From Alcaligenes pakistanensis (GTDB taxonomy: Bacteria; Pseudomonadota; Gammaproteobacteria; Burkholderiales; Burkholderiaceae_B), in assembly GCF_014652815.1 (NCBI RefSeq), contig NZ_BMZN01000002.1, positions 104,545-168,544 on the forward strand: a stretch of DNA of 64,000 nucleotides. The letters run 5' to 3'. Each line of letters opens with the position of its first letter. The stretch's first letter is position 1. A program made the translations under genes and the position numbers. The notes beneath the pieces were generated by a model. That model saw only the letters and a program-made list of their open reading frames with translations. It was not told the origin of the DNA and did not search any database. Positions 54,404-63,970 of the stretch are shown here, piece by piece.

Positions 54404-55302
54404 TGGCGCTGATGGATGTGCTGTTAGGACCCTTCATCGAATTTGGATTCATGAAGCGGGCCTTGGCGGGGTCTTTCGCTTTGGCCGCTGCTGCTGGGCC
54501 CTTGGGTGTTTTCCTGGTATTGCGTCGCATGAGCCTGATGGGCGATGCCATGGCGCATGCCATCCTACCCGGTGTTGCTGTGGGCTTTCTGACCGCTGGT
54601 CTGTCTCTAAGCGCGATGGCCTTGGGCGGCATGATTACGGGTTTGGTCGTTGCCTTGCTGGCTGGCCTGGTGGCTCGCCTGACTCCCCAGCGTGAAGACG
54701 CCAGTTTTGCCGCTTTTTATCTGGTGTCTTTAGGGCTGGGAGTGCTGCTGGTTTCGCTGCGCGGCTCCAATATGGATTTGATTCATGTGCTGTTTGGCAC
54801 TGTGCTGGGGCTGGATGACGCGTCCTTGCTACTGGTCACCAGCAGTACGACCGTCACGCTGATTATTCTGGCCCTGGTGTTCCGGCCTTTGGTGCTGGAG
54901 TGCATGGACCCGATCTTCCTGCGCACCCAAGGTGGTCGGGGTTCGGTCGTTCATATGCTGTTTTTGTTCATGTTGGTCATCACGCTGGTGGCTGGCTTCC
55001 AGGTTCTGGGGACCTTGATGGTGGTCGGGATTATGATGCTGCCCGCCGCTTCGGCCCGATTCTGGGTGTATTCCGTGGGACGCCAGATGTTGGTGGCGGC
55101 TGTGCTGGGCATGGTGAGTGCCTATCTGGGGCTGCTGTTCTCGTATTACTACAACGTGCCCGCCTCGCCCGCGATCATCCTGGCGGCGGGTGGCTTTTAT
55201 TTTCTTTCTATCACCCTTGGCCCCCAAGGCGGTTTGCTGCGTGCTTATTCCCAATGGCGTGCACGGCGTCGGCGCATGGCCTCTCTTTTGGAGCACGATT
55301 GA
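54400..55302 (+). CDS. znuB: Zinc ABC transporter permease
   Basis: 300 residues, eight or nine hydrophobic helices, ABC-3 family permease. AAAAGPLGVFLVLRRMSLMG, DAMAHAILPGVAVGF and the C-terminal VVGIMMLPAASARFW are family hallmarks. The ATG at 54400 overlaps the znuC stop by 4 bp, and its own stop shares one base with the znuA start. Confidence 0.95.
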   Translation: MMALMDVLLGPFIEFGFMKRALAGSFALAAAAGPLGVFLVLRRMSLMGDAMAHAILPGVAVGFLTAGLSLSAMALGGMITGLVVALLAGLVARLTPQREDASFAAFYLVSLGLGVLLVSLRGSNMDLIHVLFGTVLGLDDASLLLVTSSTTVTLIILALVFRPLVLECMDPIFLRTQGGRGSVVHMLFLFMLVITLVAGFQVLGTLMVVGIMMLPAASARFWVYSVGRQMLVAAVLGMVSAYLGLLFSYYYNVPASPAIILAAGGFYFLSITLGPQGGLLRAYSQWRARRRRMASLLEHD

Positions 55303-56318
55303 TGAAAATGCGAGACCTGTATTCTGGCCGTACGGTATTGGCCTTGGGTTTGCTGGCGGCCAGCCTGTCAGTGCAAGCTGAGCCTTTACGAGTGGTCAGC
55401 AGCTTTTCCATCTTGAACGATATGGTCAAGGAGATAGGCGGCGACAAGGTCATGGCCAGTACGATTGTGCCGGTCAATGGCGATGCCCACTCTTTTGAGC
55501 CGCGCCCCAGCGATGCCAAAACCTTGGCTAGTGCGCAGTTGCTGGTTATTAATGGCTTGGAATTTGAAACCTGGTTGCCTCGTTTGCAGCAGGCGGCGGG
55601 TTACAAAGGCCCGCAGATCGTGGCCACCGAGGGTATTACGCCTTTGGCTTTCGAGGGCGGGCAGGATGATCACGCTGATCATAGTCACGATCACGATCAC
55701 GAGCCTGCGCATGACCATGATCATCAACATGTCCGCGCTGAAGAGGGTGAGCAGGCCCATAGTGACCATGCCCATAGCCATCAGCACGGCAGTCAGGACC
55801 CGCACGCTTGGCAGAGTCTGGGTTTGGCACAGATTTATGTACGCAATATCAGCAAAGGTCTGGAACAGGCAGACCCGGCCAATGCTGAGTACTACCAGCG
55901 CCGCGCTAAGGATTACGCACAGCGTATTCAGGAACTGGACGATTCCATCAAAACCCGCCTTCAAGCTGTGCCTGTAGAAAAGCGCAAGGTGATTACCTCG
56001 CACGATGCGTTTTCTTATATGGGTAAGGCGTACGACATTCGCTTTATCCCCTTGGTCGGTGTGTCCAGCCAAGCAGAGCCTTCGGCTCGTGATATTGCAC
56101 AAATCATTCAGCTAGCACGCCGTGAGCAGATTCAGGCTATTTTTGTGGAAAACACCGTCAGCGCAAAGCTGGTGGAGCAAGTTGCTCGGGAAACTGGCGC
56201 GAAAGTGGGTGGCACTTTGTATTCCGATGCCTTGGGCGTCGCGGGTTCAGGGGTGGACACGTACTTGGGCATGATGCGCTCGAACACGGATCAGCTGATC
56301 AAAGCTTTGCAGCCCTGA
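55302..56318 (+). CDS. znuA: Zinc ABC transporter substrate-binding protein
   Basis: 338-residue periplasmic protein. The signal peptide TVLALGLLAASLSVQA is followed by FSILNDMVKEIGGDKV, a first zinc His in GDAHSFEPRPSD, a long His/Asp loop (about residues 120-165) and the second His in DPHAWQSLGLA, with HDAFSYMGKAY as the third. The loop is thought to help gather zinc. The start at 55302 (MKMRDLYSG) gives a clear signal peptide and overlaps the znuB stop by 1 bp. Confidence 0.95.
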   Translation: MKMRDLYSGRTVLALGLLAASLSVQAEPLRVVSSFSILNDMVKEIGGDKVMASTIVPVNGDAHSFEPRPSDAKTLASAQLLVINGLEFETWLPRLQQAAGYKGPQIVATEGITPLAFEGGQDDHADHSHDHDHEPAHDHDHQHVRAEEGEQAHSDHAHSHQHGSQDPHAWQSLGLAQIYVRNISKGLEQADPANAEYYQRRAKDYAQRIQELDDSIKTRLQAVPVEKRKVITSHDAFSYMGKAYDIRFIPLVGVSSQAEPSARDIAQIIQLARREQIQAIFVENTVSAKLVEQVARETGAKVGGTLYSDALGVAGSGVDTYLGMMRSNTDQLIKALQP

Positions 56319-56319
56319 T

Positions 56320-57357
56320 TCATTCATCCGGCTTGTCGCTGGCCCGGTTCTTTCGTTGTGCCCGAGGGTGGGCCTGATCGTAAGCCTGGGCCAGATGCTG
56401 GAAATCCAGGCGGGTGTAAATCTGGGTGGTGGAGATATTGGTATGTCCCAATAGCTCCTGCACCGCCCGTAGATCCTGCGCCGATTGCAGCAAATGGCTG
56501 GCAAAGCTGTGACGCAAGCTATGCGGGTGTACATGCACAGGCAGGCCACTGGCACGGGCGTAGTTTTCCAACTCCTGCTGCACGACACGCGGGTGAATCC
56601 GCGCTCCGCGAGCACCTAGAAACAAGGCGGCACTGGCATCGGCGCTTATCGCCAGCGAGGCCAGGGCCGTTCGTTTTGTCAACCACTGCTGCAGAGCATT
56701 CAAGGCCTTTTCGCCGATGGGCAAACGGCGAACTTTGCCGCCTTTGCCGCTGACCAGCAGTTCACGATCATCCATTAATAGCCAGCTTTTAGACTGGTAT
56801 TGAGAGTCTTGGTGATAGTGCGTATCCAGGCTGACCAGCTCAGACAAGCGCAGGCCACTGGAATAAAACAGTTCAAACATGGCCTGATTGCGCCAGCTGA
56901 CCGGATCATCTTGTATGGGCGCGCTTGGCCGGTCCAATAATTGTTGGGTCTGGTCTACGGACAAGGCTTTGGGCAGGGGGCGGCCTATCTTGGGCGCTTT
57001 CAGGCTGGCTGCGGGATTCAAGGGCCAGCCCAATTCTTTGGTGCGAGATTGATAGTAGCCACGCCAGGCGGCCAGAATACGGGCCAGACTGCGTGGGGCC
57101 ATACCTTGCGCATGTAAGCGAGCGGCAGCTTGCCTTAGTTGTGTTTGATTCAGCGTGTCGGGATCTATGCCGGGATGCTGCGCCAGCAAATGGCGCAGAT
57201 CAGTTCGGTACGCACTGAGCGTGTGTTCCGAATAACGTTTTTCATGGCTTAGTTGATGCAGCCAGCGTTGCATGGCAGGACTGAGGGCCGGGGGGGCGGC
57301 TGGCTGCTCGGAGGGCTCCCCAGAAAGGGAGCGGTCTTGTTTTTTTAGGCCGGACAT
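56320..57357 (-). CDS. xerC: Tyrosine recombinase XerC
   Basis: 345 residues. With XerD it resolves chromosome dimers at dif. The N-terminal SAM-like core-binding domain (YSEHTLSAYRTDLRHLLAQ) and the catalytic set are present: Arg in SGLRLSELVSLD, Lys in VSGKGGKVRRLP, HxxR in HPHSLRHSF, His in LGHTNISTTQ and the nucleophile Tyr in IYTRLD. The N-terminus overlaps the DUF484 gene by 13 bp. It is the housekeeping recombinase, not an element integrase; a long N-terminal tail (about 25 residues) is the only oddity. Confidence 0.94.
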   Translation of the reverse strand: MSGLKKQDRSLSGEPSEQPAAPPALSPAMQRWLHQLSHEKRYSEHTLSAYRTDLRHLLAQHPGIDPDTLNQTQLRQAAARLHAQGMAPRSLARILAAWRGYYQSRTKELGWPLNPAASLKAPKIGRPLPKALSVDQTQQLLDRPSAPIQDDPVSWRNQAMFELFYSSGLRLSELVSLDTHYHQDSQYQSKSWLLMDDRELLVSGKGGKVRRLPIGEKALNALQQWLTKRTALASLAISADASAALFLGARGARIHPRVVQQELENYARASGLPVHVHPHSLRHSFASHLLQSAQDLRAVQELLGHTNISTTQIYTRLDFQHLAQAYDQAHPRAQRKNRASDKPDE

Positions 57358-58022
57358 TCGCTTTGATTGACACTGCTAGGCTTGTGCAAACGCTGCAGCG
57401 CGGCGCTGCACAGCTCGCCAATCCCTTCCAGAAAATCTGTGCCCATATCAACCGTAAAACGACTGGCTTCGGGTGAGCCCAGAACCAGCAGGCCAAACAA
57501 AGTATTTGATTCAGGGCTCTTCAAGGGCACAATCGCAACAGACTGCGCATCTTGCTGCAAATTCGCCAGGAACTCCTGTTCGCGTCTAGTGCCGCAATAG
57601 GGGTCGATCAAGGTGTAGGCCCAGCTGACGAGCAGGTCATCTGCCAAAACTTCGTCGGGGTTCCAGCAGTGCAAGCGCACCACGGGCATTTCAAAAATGC
57701 GTTCCAGGCTGCTGCAAATCAGTTCAGGCAGGGCGCCGGGATCGGACTCAGCCAGCATCTGGCAGTTCCACTGGTGTAGCTGGCGCGAGATTTTCTCGTT
57801 TCCGCGTGCGTTCGCTACCAGGGTTGCCAGTTGGCGTTCCGTTTTCTTGCCGCGCTCACGCAGCAGCATGATCTGACGCTCGCCCAAGGAAATGGCGCGG
57901 CTTTGGTGCGGGTGGGGCACCATCAGTTTGGCAAAAATATCGGCGTGCGCATCGAAGAAATCAGGGTTGGCTTTCAAAAACTGGGCCACTTCCACGGCGC
58001 TAAGGCTGTTGGGGGTATCCAT
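57345..58022 (-). CDS. DUF484 family protein
   Basis: 225 residues, GAF-like fold. AVEVAQFLKANPDFFDAHAD is the family N-terminus, with ISLGERQIMLLRERGKKTER and a GAF-type C-terminal half (TLFGLLVLGSPEASRFTVDM). Its function is unknown; the dapF-DUF484-xerC order is conserved across proteobacteria. The start at 58022 (MDTPNSLSAVEV) drops 37 residues. Its stop overlaps the xerC start. Confidence 0.88.
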   Translation of the reverse strand: MDTPNSLSAVEVAQFLKANPDFFDAHADIFAKLMVPHPHQSRAISLGERQIMLLRERGKKTERQLATLVANARGNEKISRQLHQWNCQMLAESDPGALPELICSSLERIFEMPVVRLHCWNPDEVLADDLLVSWAYTLIDPYCGTRREQEFLANLQQDAQSVAIVPLKSPESNTLFGLLVLGSPEASRFTVDMGTDFLEGIGELCSAALQRLHKPSSVNQSECPA

Positions 58023-58024
58023 GT

Positions 58025-58948
58025 CTAGAAGGTTTCCTTTCTGGCTAGGGACGCACACAGCGCGTCTATATCGACTTGTCCGGTAAAGACAGTTTGGACC
58101 GGGCCGCTCATGCGTAGTGTCTGCCCGTCCCATTCAATGCGCAAACTGCCTCCACGAGTATCTACGACAACCGGGCTTTGGAGCAATCCCCGGCGTATGC
58201 CGGCTACCACAGCCGCGCAAGCGCCGGTGCCGCAGGCCAGGGTCTCGCCTGCACCCCGTTCATAGACACGCAGCTTGATGTGATGAGGGTCTACAATCTG
58301 CATGAAACCCGCATTCACTTTGTTGGCAAAGCGGGGGTGTGACTCGATGAAAGGGCCTACAGTCGCAACCGGTGCCTGCTTCACATCGTCTACGACTTGC
58401 ACCGCATGGGGGTTGGAAATGGACACCAGTGATAGGGCTACTGGCTCAGTTTGATCTGGTACAGGCAGCAGCCACAGCGTATCTTGGCCTTGGCTGCCTT
58501 GTTTTAGATTAGAGCTATCGAAACCCAGATCGGCAGGAGCAAAGCGGGTTGTTCCCATCATGACCTCTACACCGCGTTGCGGGTCGTCGTTCAGGGTAAT
58601 GATGCCCGTGCGGATCTGGGCTTGAAGAGGGTTGGCCGACGATAGGCCTTGTTCATGCACAAAGCGGACAAAGCAGCGTGCACCGTTGCCGCAGTGTTCG
58701 ACTTCACCGCCGTCTGCATTAAAAATGCGATAGCGGAAATCGGCTTTCGGTACGGTGGCCGTTTCAACCAGCAAGATCTGATCAGCCCCAATGCCAAAGT
58801 GGCGATCTGCCAGGGCCCGGGCCCGTTCGGGCGTCATTTCTATGCGCTGCGTTACGCCATCCAGCATGACAAAATCATTGCCCGCCCCGTGCATTTTGCT
58901 GAAACGCCAAAGCGGGGAAGCGGACTGGGGGGCGGTAGGGCTGTTCAT
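58025..58948 (-). CDS. dapF: Diaminopimelate epimerase
   Basis: 307 residues. Converts LL- to meso-diaminopimelate for lysine and peptidoglycan. The two active-site Cys are in [13 protein letters not shown] and [10 protein letters not shown], and [13 protein letters not shown] is the N-terminal signature. An internal insertion of about 20 residues ([17 protein letters not shown]) is longer than in E. coli. It begins 8 bp after the acyltransferase gene stop and ends 2 bp before the DUF484 start. Confidence 0.95.
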   Translation of the reverse strand: MNSPTAPQSASPLWRFSKMHGAGNDFVMLDGVTQRIEMTPERARALADRHFGIGADQILLVETATVPKADFRYRIFNADGGEVEHCGNGARCFVRFVHEQGLSSANPLQAQIRTGIITLNDDPQRGVEVMMGTTRFAPADLGFDSSNLKQGSQGQDTLWLLPVPDQTEPVALSLVSISNPHAVQVVDDVKQAPVATVGPFIESHPRFANKVNAGFMQIVDPHHIKLRVYERGAGETLACGTGACAAVVAGIRRGLLQSPVVVDTRGGSLRIEWDGQTLRMSGPVQTVFTGQVDIDALCASLARKETF

Positions 58949-58956
58949 GATTGTGT

Positions 58957-59847
58957 CTAGTAGATGCCGGGTTGGCCGTCAGGCCGTGTTTTGAAGCGTC
59001 GATGTACCCAATAATACTGCGGTGGGTCCTCACGCACATATTTTTCAATCAGGGCATTCATCCGTCCTGTGGCTTCTTCCAGAGAGCCTTCTCCGGGGAA
59101 GTCGGACATGGGTTCCAGCACCTGAATATGGTAGTGGCCGGTCTGCGCATCCAAGCGGGAAATCACCGGAATCACCAGGGCATCTTGATTACGGGCAATC
59201 TGGGCGGTGGATAACAGGGTGGCGGCAGGCACCTTGAAAAAAGGCACAAAGGCTGAGCCTTTACTGCCGAAATCCATATCGGGCAGGTAATAGATAGGCT
59301 GGCCTTTTTGCAGCGCGCGCATCAAGCCACGAATACCGTCCTTGCGGGAAATCAGCGGAACCGAGGAAAAACGGCTGCGGCCTTCATACATCAAACGATC
59401 CACGTGAGGATCGCGCTGTGGGGTGTAAAAGGCCACCAAAGGTGAGATCGACATGGACAGCCTGGTGCCTGCAGCATCCATACCCAGAAAATGGGGTACC
59501 AGCAGCATGACTTTGCGCCCTTGCTCCAGCGCTTGGGTAATGTGTTCTTCGCCTGTCAGGTGCAGCGTGTTCAAAATGGTGCTGGGCAAGCCAAACCAGA
59601 GCAGGCCGCGATCCAGATAGGACTGCGCCAGTAGCCGAAAGTGCTGCTTCTCCCATTCCCGCCGGGTGCTTTCCGGGGTGTCGGGAAAGCAGAGGTCCAG
59701 ATTGGTACGCACGATGTGACGGCGGCGCGAGGCCAGACGATGTACCAATCCACCTAATACGGTCCCCCAACGCTGACGCGTACGTACCGAGGCGCGGCCA
59801 AAGTAGGAAAAAATAGATTTGAGCAGCGGGTAGGAATTAAAACTCAT
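58957..59847 (-). CDS. LpxL/HtrB-family lipid A acyltransferase
   Basis: 296 residues. Adds a secondary acyl chain to lipid A at the inner membrane. The HX4D motif reads [11 protein letters not shown], and [15 protein letters not shown] and [15 protein letters not shown] follow as in LpxL/LpxM. It overlaps the upstream paralogue by 4 bp. Which acyl position it modifies cannot be told. Confidence 0.9.
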   Translation of the reverse strand: MSFNSYPLLKSIFSYFGRASVRTRQRWGTVLGGLVHRLASRRRHIVRTNLDLCFPDTPESTRREWEKQHFRLLAQSYLDRGLLWFGLPSTILNTLHLTGEEHITQALEQGRKVMLLVPHFLGMDAAGTRLSMSISPLVAFYTPQRDPHVDRLMYEGRSRFSSVPLISRKDGIRGLMRALQKGQPIYYLPDMDFGSKGSAFVPFFKVPAATLLSTAQIARNQDALVIPVISRLDAQTGHYHIQVLEPMSDFPGEGSLEEATGRMNALIEKYVREDPPQYYWVHRRFKTRPDGQPGIY

Positions 59848-60698
59848 GGTGTGGCATCGCCAGGCAAAGGGGGCGCATCATGCGGAACCTTGTAGCGGTT
59901 GTAGGCCCAGAGGTATTGGGTTGGAAAGCGCCGGATCAAGGTCTCCATGGAGGCATTGATCAAGGTGGCCAGTTCAGTAGGATCTTCAGGCAAGGGCTCA
60001 GGCAAACGGAATGTGTGAATGTGAAAGCCACGGCCTTTGGACAGACGCTCTGTTGCCGTCACGATGACGGGCACATTGGACTGGCGGGCCAGTTTGCCAG
60101 CCAGGGTCATGGTCAGGGCAGGGCGCCCGAAGAATGGGGCCCAGACACCATCCCCTCCGCTGGGGACCTGATCGGGCAGCATGCCCACTGATTCGCCTCG
60201 GCGAAACGTACGGACAAGTTCGCGTACGCCTTTGATATTGGCCGGTACGGCATGCATACCCGGTAACTCGCGCGACTCCACCATCAAGGGCTCCAGAAAA
60301 GCCTGACGGGGCGGGCGGAACATAGCGGTCATCGGGCCCAGGCCCACATAATAGCGAGCAATCATCTCAAAGCAGCCTAGGTGCGGGGTCAGGTACAGAA
60401 CGCCTCGGCCTTCGGCATGGGTTGCCTGTATCAAGGGCAGATTGTCGATCGTGCAGCGGTCTCGACAGGCTTGTGGATACAGCCAGACACGGGGGGTTTC
60501 CAGAATCATGGCGCCAGCTTGTCCGGCAGCTTGTCGGAAGAACGCAGGTGAATCGTAGCCCGCCTGCCGACAGTTACTTTGCAGACGGCGGCGATAGCGC
60601 CCGGGAAAGGCGTAAACCAGTCGGCCTATGACATTACCGAGCGCATGCAGGACAGGTAAAGGCAGGCGAGCCATCAGACGCAAGAGAGCCACTAGCAT
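59844..60698 (-). CDS. LpxL/HtrB-family lipid A acyltransferase, paralogue
   Basis: 284 residues with the same fold: RRRLQSNCRQAGYD, the catalytic HX4E motif in TPHLGCFEMIA, and MLPDQVPSGGDGVWAPFFG. An HX4E site is accepted in this family. It is the first gene of the minus-strand set acyltransferase-acyltransferase-dapF-DUF484-xerC and is divergent from metK. Confidence 0.9.
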   Translation of the reverse strand: MLVALLRLMARLPLPVLHALGNVIGRLVYAFPGRYRRRLQSNCRQAGYDSPAFFRQAAGQAGAMILETPRVWLYPQACRDRCTIDNLPLIQATHAEGRGVLYLTPHLGCFEMIARYYVGLGPMTAMFRPPRQAFLEPLMVESRELPGMHAVPANIKGVRELVRTFRRGESVGMLPDQVPSGGDGVWAPFFGRPALTMTLAGKLARQSNVPVIVTATERLSKGRGFHIHTFRLPEPLPEDPTELATLINASMETLIRRFPTQYLWAYNRYKVPHDAPPLPGDATP

Positions 60699-60780
60699 GG
60701 GCCAGACAATCCTTTAATGTGAAGTTTTGCTGAAATGATTATGTATTTTCGCTTAAAATGCATTCTATCGCTGAGTTAAA

Positions 60781-60838
60781 CGACAACTTGCGGAGCGATC
60801 GGGCAGCAAACTGCCCACCATAAACCGCTAAAGCGTCG
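60781..60838 (+). promoter_or_regulatory. Structured 5' leader of metK, candidate cis-regulatory RNA
   Basis: Three nested helices: CGAC (60781-60784) with GTCG (60835-60838), GCGG (60790-60793) with CCGC (60825-60828), and GGGCAG (60800-60805 region) with CTGCCC enclosing CAAA. The internal loops are A-rich (ACCATAAA, TAAAGC). A second hairpin, CGAGGT with ACCTCG (60871-60899), precedes the metK ribosome-binding site. I cannot match it to a known class. Confidence 0.4.
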
Positions 60839-60935
60839 CGCCCCGTCTATCGTATCCACATCGCTGGCTTCGAGGTGCAACGCAGTTTGTTCAACCTCGT
60901 GCTGACTATCAGCCCTTACCCAAGGAAGCTACGCT

Positions 60936-62099
60936 GTGGTAAACAACGACTTTCTCTTTACTTCCGAATCCGTCTCTGAAGGCCATCCTGATAAGGTCGC
61001 CGATCAGATTTCTGACGCTATCCTGGACGCTATTTTCGAGCAAGACCCTCAGGCGCGTGTTGCCGCTGAGACCTTGTGCAATACCGGTCTGGTTGTGCTG
61101 GCGGGTGAAATCACCACGCATGCCAACGTGGACTATATCCAGGTGGCGCGCGACACCATCAAACGTATTGGCTATGACAATGGCGACTACGGCATTGATT
61201 ACAAGTCGTGCGCCGTTTTGGTGGCCTACGACAAGCAATCGCCCGATATCGCCCAAGGCGTGGATCGCAGCCCTGAAGAGCTGCTGAACCAAGGCGCTGG
61301 CGACCAGGGCCTGATGTTTGGCTACGCGTGCGACGAAACCCCTGATCTGATGCCTGCTCCCATCTGGTACGCCCACCGTCTGGTGCAGCGTCAGAGCGAG
61401 CTGCGCAAAGATGGTCGCCTGGCCTGGTTGCGTCCCGACGCCAAATCTCAGGTGACCTTCCGCTACGTGGATGGCCGTCCTACCGAAGTCGACACCGTGG
61501 TGTTGTCCACTCAGCACGCTCCTGAAATGTCCCAGAAAGACATTCACGAAGCCGTGATCGAACACATCATTCGTCCGTGCTTCCCGTCGGATCTGTTGAC
61601 CGACAAGACCCGTTTCCTGGTGAACCCCACCGGCAAATTCGTTATTGGCGGTCCACAAGGCGATTGCGGCCTGACCGGTCGCAAGATCATCGTGGACACC
61701 TACGGTGGCGCATGCCCGCACGGTGGTGGTGCTTTCTCCGGTAAAGACCCTTCCAAAGTCGACCGCTCCGCCGCCTATGCGGCGCGTTACGTGGCCAAGA
61801 ATATTGTGGCTGCGGGTCTGGCGCGTCAGTGTCAGGTGCAACTGAGCTACGCCATCGGCGTGGCCGAGCCTATCAATATCACCATTTACACCGAAGGCAC
61901 CGGCGTGATCTCGGATACCGAAATCGCCAAACTGGTGCGTCAGCATTTCGATCTGCGCCCACGTGGCATTATCGACATGCTGGACCTGCAGCGCCCCATC
62001 TACACCAAGACGGCAGCCTACGGTCACTTCGGTCGCAGCGAGCCCGAGTTCAGCTGGGAAGCCACCGATAAAGCGCAGACTTTGCGTCAGGCGATCTAA
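60936..62099 (+). CDS. metK: S-adenosylmethionine synthase
   Basis: 387 residues, normal length. Makes SAM from methionine and [23 protein letters not shown], the [17 protein letters not shown] methionine-binding loop and the P-loop-like [16 protein letters not shown] are all conserved. The start is GTG (60936), with AAGGA 9 bp upstream. The long leader may be regulatory. A terminator lies 38 bp after the stop, so ahcY is transcribed separately. Confidence 0.97.
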   Translation: MVNNDFLFTSESVSEGHPDKVADQISDAILDAIFEQDPQARVAAETLCNTGLVVLAGEITTHANVDYIQVARDTIKRIGYDNGDYGIDYKSCAVLVAYDKQSPDIAQGVDRSPEELLNQGAGDQGLMFGYACDETPDLMPAPIWYAHRLVQRQSELRKDGRLAWLRPDAKSQVTFRYVDGRPTEVDTVVLSTQHAPEMSQKDIHEAVIEHIIRPCFPSDLLTDKTRFLVNPTGKFVIGGPQGDCGLTGRKIIVDTYGGACPHGGGAFSGKDPSKVDRSAAYAARYVAKNIVAAGLARQCQVQLSYAIGVAEPINITIYTEGTGVISDTEIAKLVRQHFDLRPRGIIDMLDLQRPIYTKTAAYGHFGRSEPEFSWEATDKAQTLRQAI

Positions 62100-62136
62100 G
62101 CCACCGTTTTATCGGGCTACCAGAGCCTTGATAGGG

Positions 62137-62172
62137 AAAAGCCAGTCAGTTGCATCTGACTGGCTTTTTTTT
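62137..62172 (+). terminator. Terminator after metK
   Basis: AAAAGCCAGTCAG (62137-62149), loop TTGCAT, CTGACTGGCTTTT (62156-62168) and a further T-run. Confidence 0.9.
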
Positions 62173-62342
62173 GCGAGTTCATTCTGTGCCGAAAACCCAT
62201 GAGGAACAATAAGCACAACGGGTAGAGAGGGTATGCCGGTCACTGACGTACAGAAGGAAAAAATCCTAAAGCAAGCTGGTTTTCACGATAAAAATATCAG
62301 CCTTTCCCCCGCTGGGCGTCTTCCCAAGACGAGCCAAACGGG

Positions 62343-62348
62343 TACAAT
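62343..62348 (+). promoter_or_regulatory. Probable -10 element of the ahcY promoter
   Basis: TACAAT; with a weak TTCCCA at 62321-62326 (16-bp spacer) it would start transcription near 62355, 14 nt before the riboswitch. Confidence 0.45.
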
Positions 62349-62368
62349 CACCCACATTAATTTGCCAT

Positions 62369-62451
62369 CCCCGAGGGGCGTTGCGACAAGACTGCGGTCT
62401 TGCCAGGCTCGGGGCATGGATAGGTGGTTGCCACCTTGGAGAACGACGCTC
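62369..62451 (+). promoter_or_regulatory. SAH riboswitch upstream of ahcY
   Basis: P1 CCCCGAG (62369-62375) with CTCGGGG (62408-62414); P2 CAAGAC (62387-62392) with GTCTTG (62397-62402); optional P3 AGGTGG/CCACCT around 62422-62437; and a pseudoknot GGGCGTTG (62376-62383) with CGACGCTC (62444-62451). The conserved segments CCGAGG-GCG-TGC, CCAGGCTCGG and the AACG-CGCTC end all match the S-adenosylhomocysteine class, an 'on' switch found before ahcY in betaproteobacteria. Confidence 0.93.
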
Positions 62452-62531
62452 ACCACGACCTGCATGGCGGGCTGCTGGTGAGATTCATTTGCTCTCCGTG
62501 CAGTCTGCGTGCCGTATAACGGAGCCCGACT

Positions 62532-63929
62532 GTGACTTTTACCGATTACAAAATTGCCGATATTTCCTTGGCTGAATGGGGCCGCCGCGAGCTGACCATT
62601 GCCGAGACCGAAATGCCTGGCCTGATGGCCACCCGCGAGGAATTTGCTGCCTCCCAGCCCCTGAAGGGCGCGCGCATCGCCGGCAGTTTGCACATGACGA
62701 TTCAAACCGGGGTTCTGATTGAAACCCTGACGGCCCTGGGCGCTGAAGTGCGCTGGGCATCGTGCAATATCTTCTCCACTCAAGACCACGCTGCGGCTGC
62801 TATTGCCGCCTCCGGTGTGCCTGTGTTCGCCGTCAAGGGCGAAACCCTGGCCGAGTACTGGCAATATGCCCACGACATTTTTGATTGGCCCGGTGAGCAG
62901 GCCAATATGATTCTGGACGACGGCGGCGACGCTACCTTGCTGCTGCACCTGGGTGCCCGTGCTGAAAAAGACTTGTCTGTTCTGGATAAACCCGGCAGCG
63001 AAGAAGAGCGCGTCATGTACGCCTCTATCCGTGCTCGTTTGGAAACTGACAAAACTTGGTACTCCACCCGTCTGAGCCAAATCCAGGGCGTGACCGAAGA
63101 GACCACCACCGGTGTACACCGTCTGTACCAGATGGCCAAGAAAGGCGAACTGGCTTTCCCCGCCATCAACGTGAATGACTCGGTCACCAAGTCCAAGTTC
63201 GACAACCTGTACGGCTGCCGCGAGTCTCTGGTGGACGGTATCAAGCGCGCTACTGACGTGATGGTTGCCGGCAAGATTGCTGTGGTTTGCGGTTTCGGCG
63301 ATGTGGGTAAAGGTTGTGCCCAGGCTCTGGCCGCTCTGCGCGCCCAGGTTTGGGTTACCGAAATCGACCCTATCTGCGCCCTGCAAGCCTCGATGGAAGG
63401 CTACCGTGTTGTGACCATGGAAGAGGCCGCCGACAAGGCTGACATCTTCGTGACCGCTACCGGTAACTACCACGTCATTGATCGCTCGCACATGGAGCGC
63501 ATGAAAGACCAGGCCATCGTGTGCAATATCGGTCACTTCGATAATGAAATCGACGTGGCTTCGATTGAAGATCTGGAGTGGGAAGAGATCAAACCCCAGG
63601 TTGATCACATCATTTTCCCTGACGGCAAGCGCATCATCTTGCTGGCTCAAGGCCGTCTGGTGAACTTGGGTTGCGCCACTGGCCACCCTTCGTTTGTGAT
63701 GTCGGCTTCGTTCACGAACCAGACCATCGCACAAATTGAATTGTTCACTCGTGGCGATCACTACGAAACAGGTAAAGTATATGTACTGCCTAAACACCTG
63801 GACGAAAAAGTGGCACGTTTGCACCTGAAGAAATTGGGTGTCAATCTGTCCACCTTGTCTCAGGCGCAGGCGGACTACATCAATGTGCCTGTGCAAGGGC
63901 CATTTAAGGCTGAGCACTACCGCTATTAA
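62532..63929 (+). CDS. ahcY: Adenosylhomocysteinase (S-adenosylhomocysteine hydrolase)
   Basis: 465 residues. Splits the toxic by-product SAH to adenosine and homocysteine and closes the methylation cycle. The NAD site [16 protein letters not shown], the substrate region [15 protein letters not shown], and the C-terminal signature EHYRY are present. GTG start at 62532. The SAH riboswitch upstream should raise expression when SAH accumulates. Confidence 0.97.
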   Translation: MTFTDYKIADISLAEWGRRELTIAETEMPGLMATREEFAASQPLKGARIAGSLHMTIQTGVLIETLTALGAEVRWASCNIFSTQDHAAAAIAASGVPVFAVKGETLAEYWQYAHDIFDWPGEQANMILDDGGDATLLLHLGARAEKDLSVLDKPGSEEERVMYASIRARLETDKTWYSTRLSQIQGVTEETTTGVHRLYQMAKKGELAFPAINVNDSVTKSKFDNLYGCRESLVDGIKRATDVMVAGKIAVVCGFGDVGKGCAQALAALRAQVWVTEIDPICALQASMEGYRVVTMEEAADKADIFVTATGNYHVIDRSHMERMKDQAIVCNIGHFDNEIDVASIEDLEWEEIKPQVDHIIFPDGKRIILLAQGRLVNLGCATGHPSFVMSASFTNQTIAQIELFTRGDHYETGKVYVLPKHLDEKVARLHLKKLGVNLSTLSQAQADYINVPVQGPFKAEHYRY

Positions 63930-63970
63930 ACGTACCGGCGTCTATGGACGCCTATTCTTGGAGCCCTATC

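Noticed and set aside
62233-62481. 82-codon frame between metK and ahcY
   Set aside because: It runs through the ahcY promoter and the SAH riboswitch and has no protein-family features.
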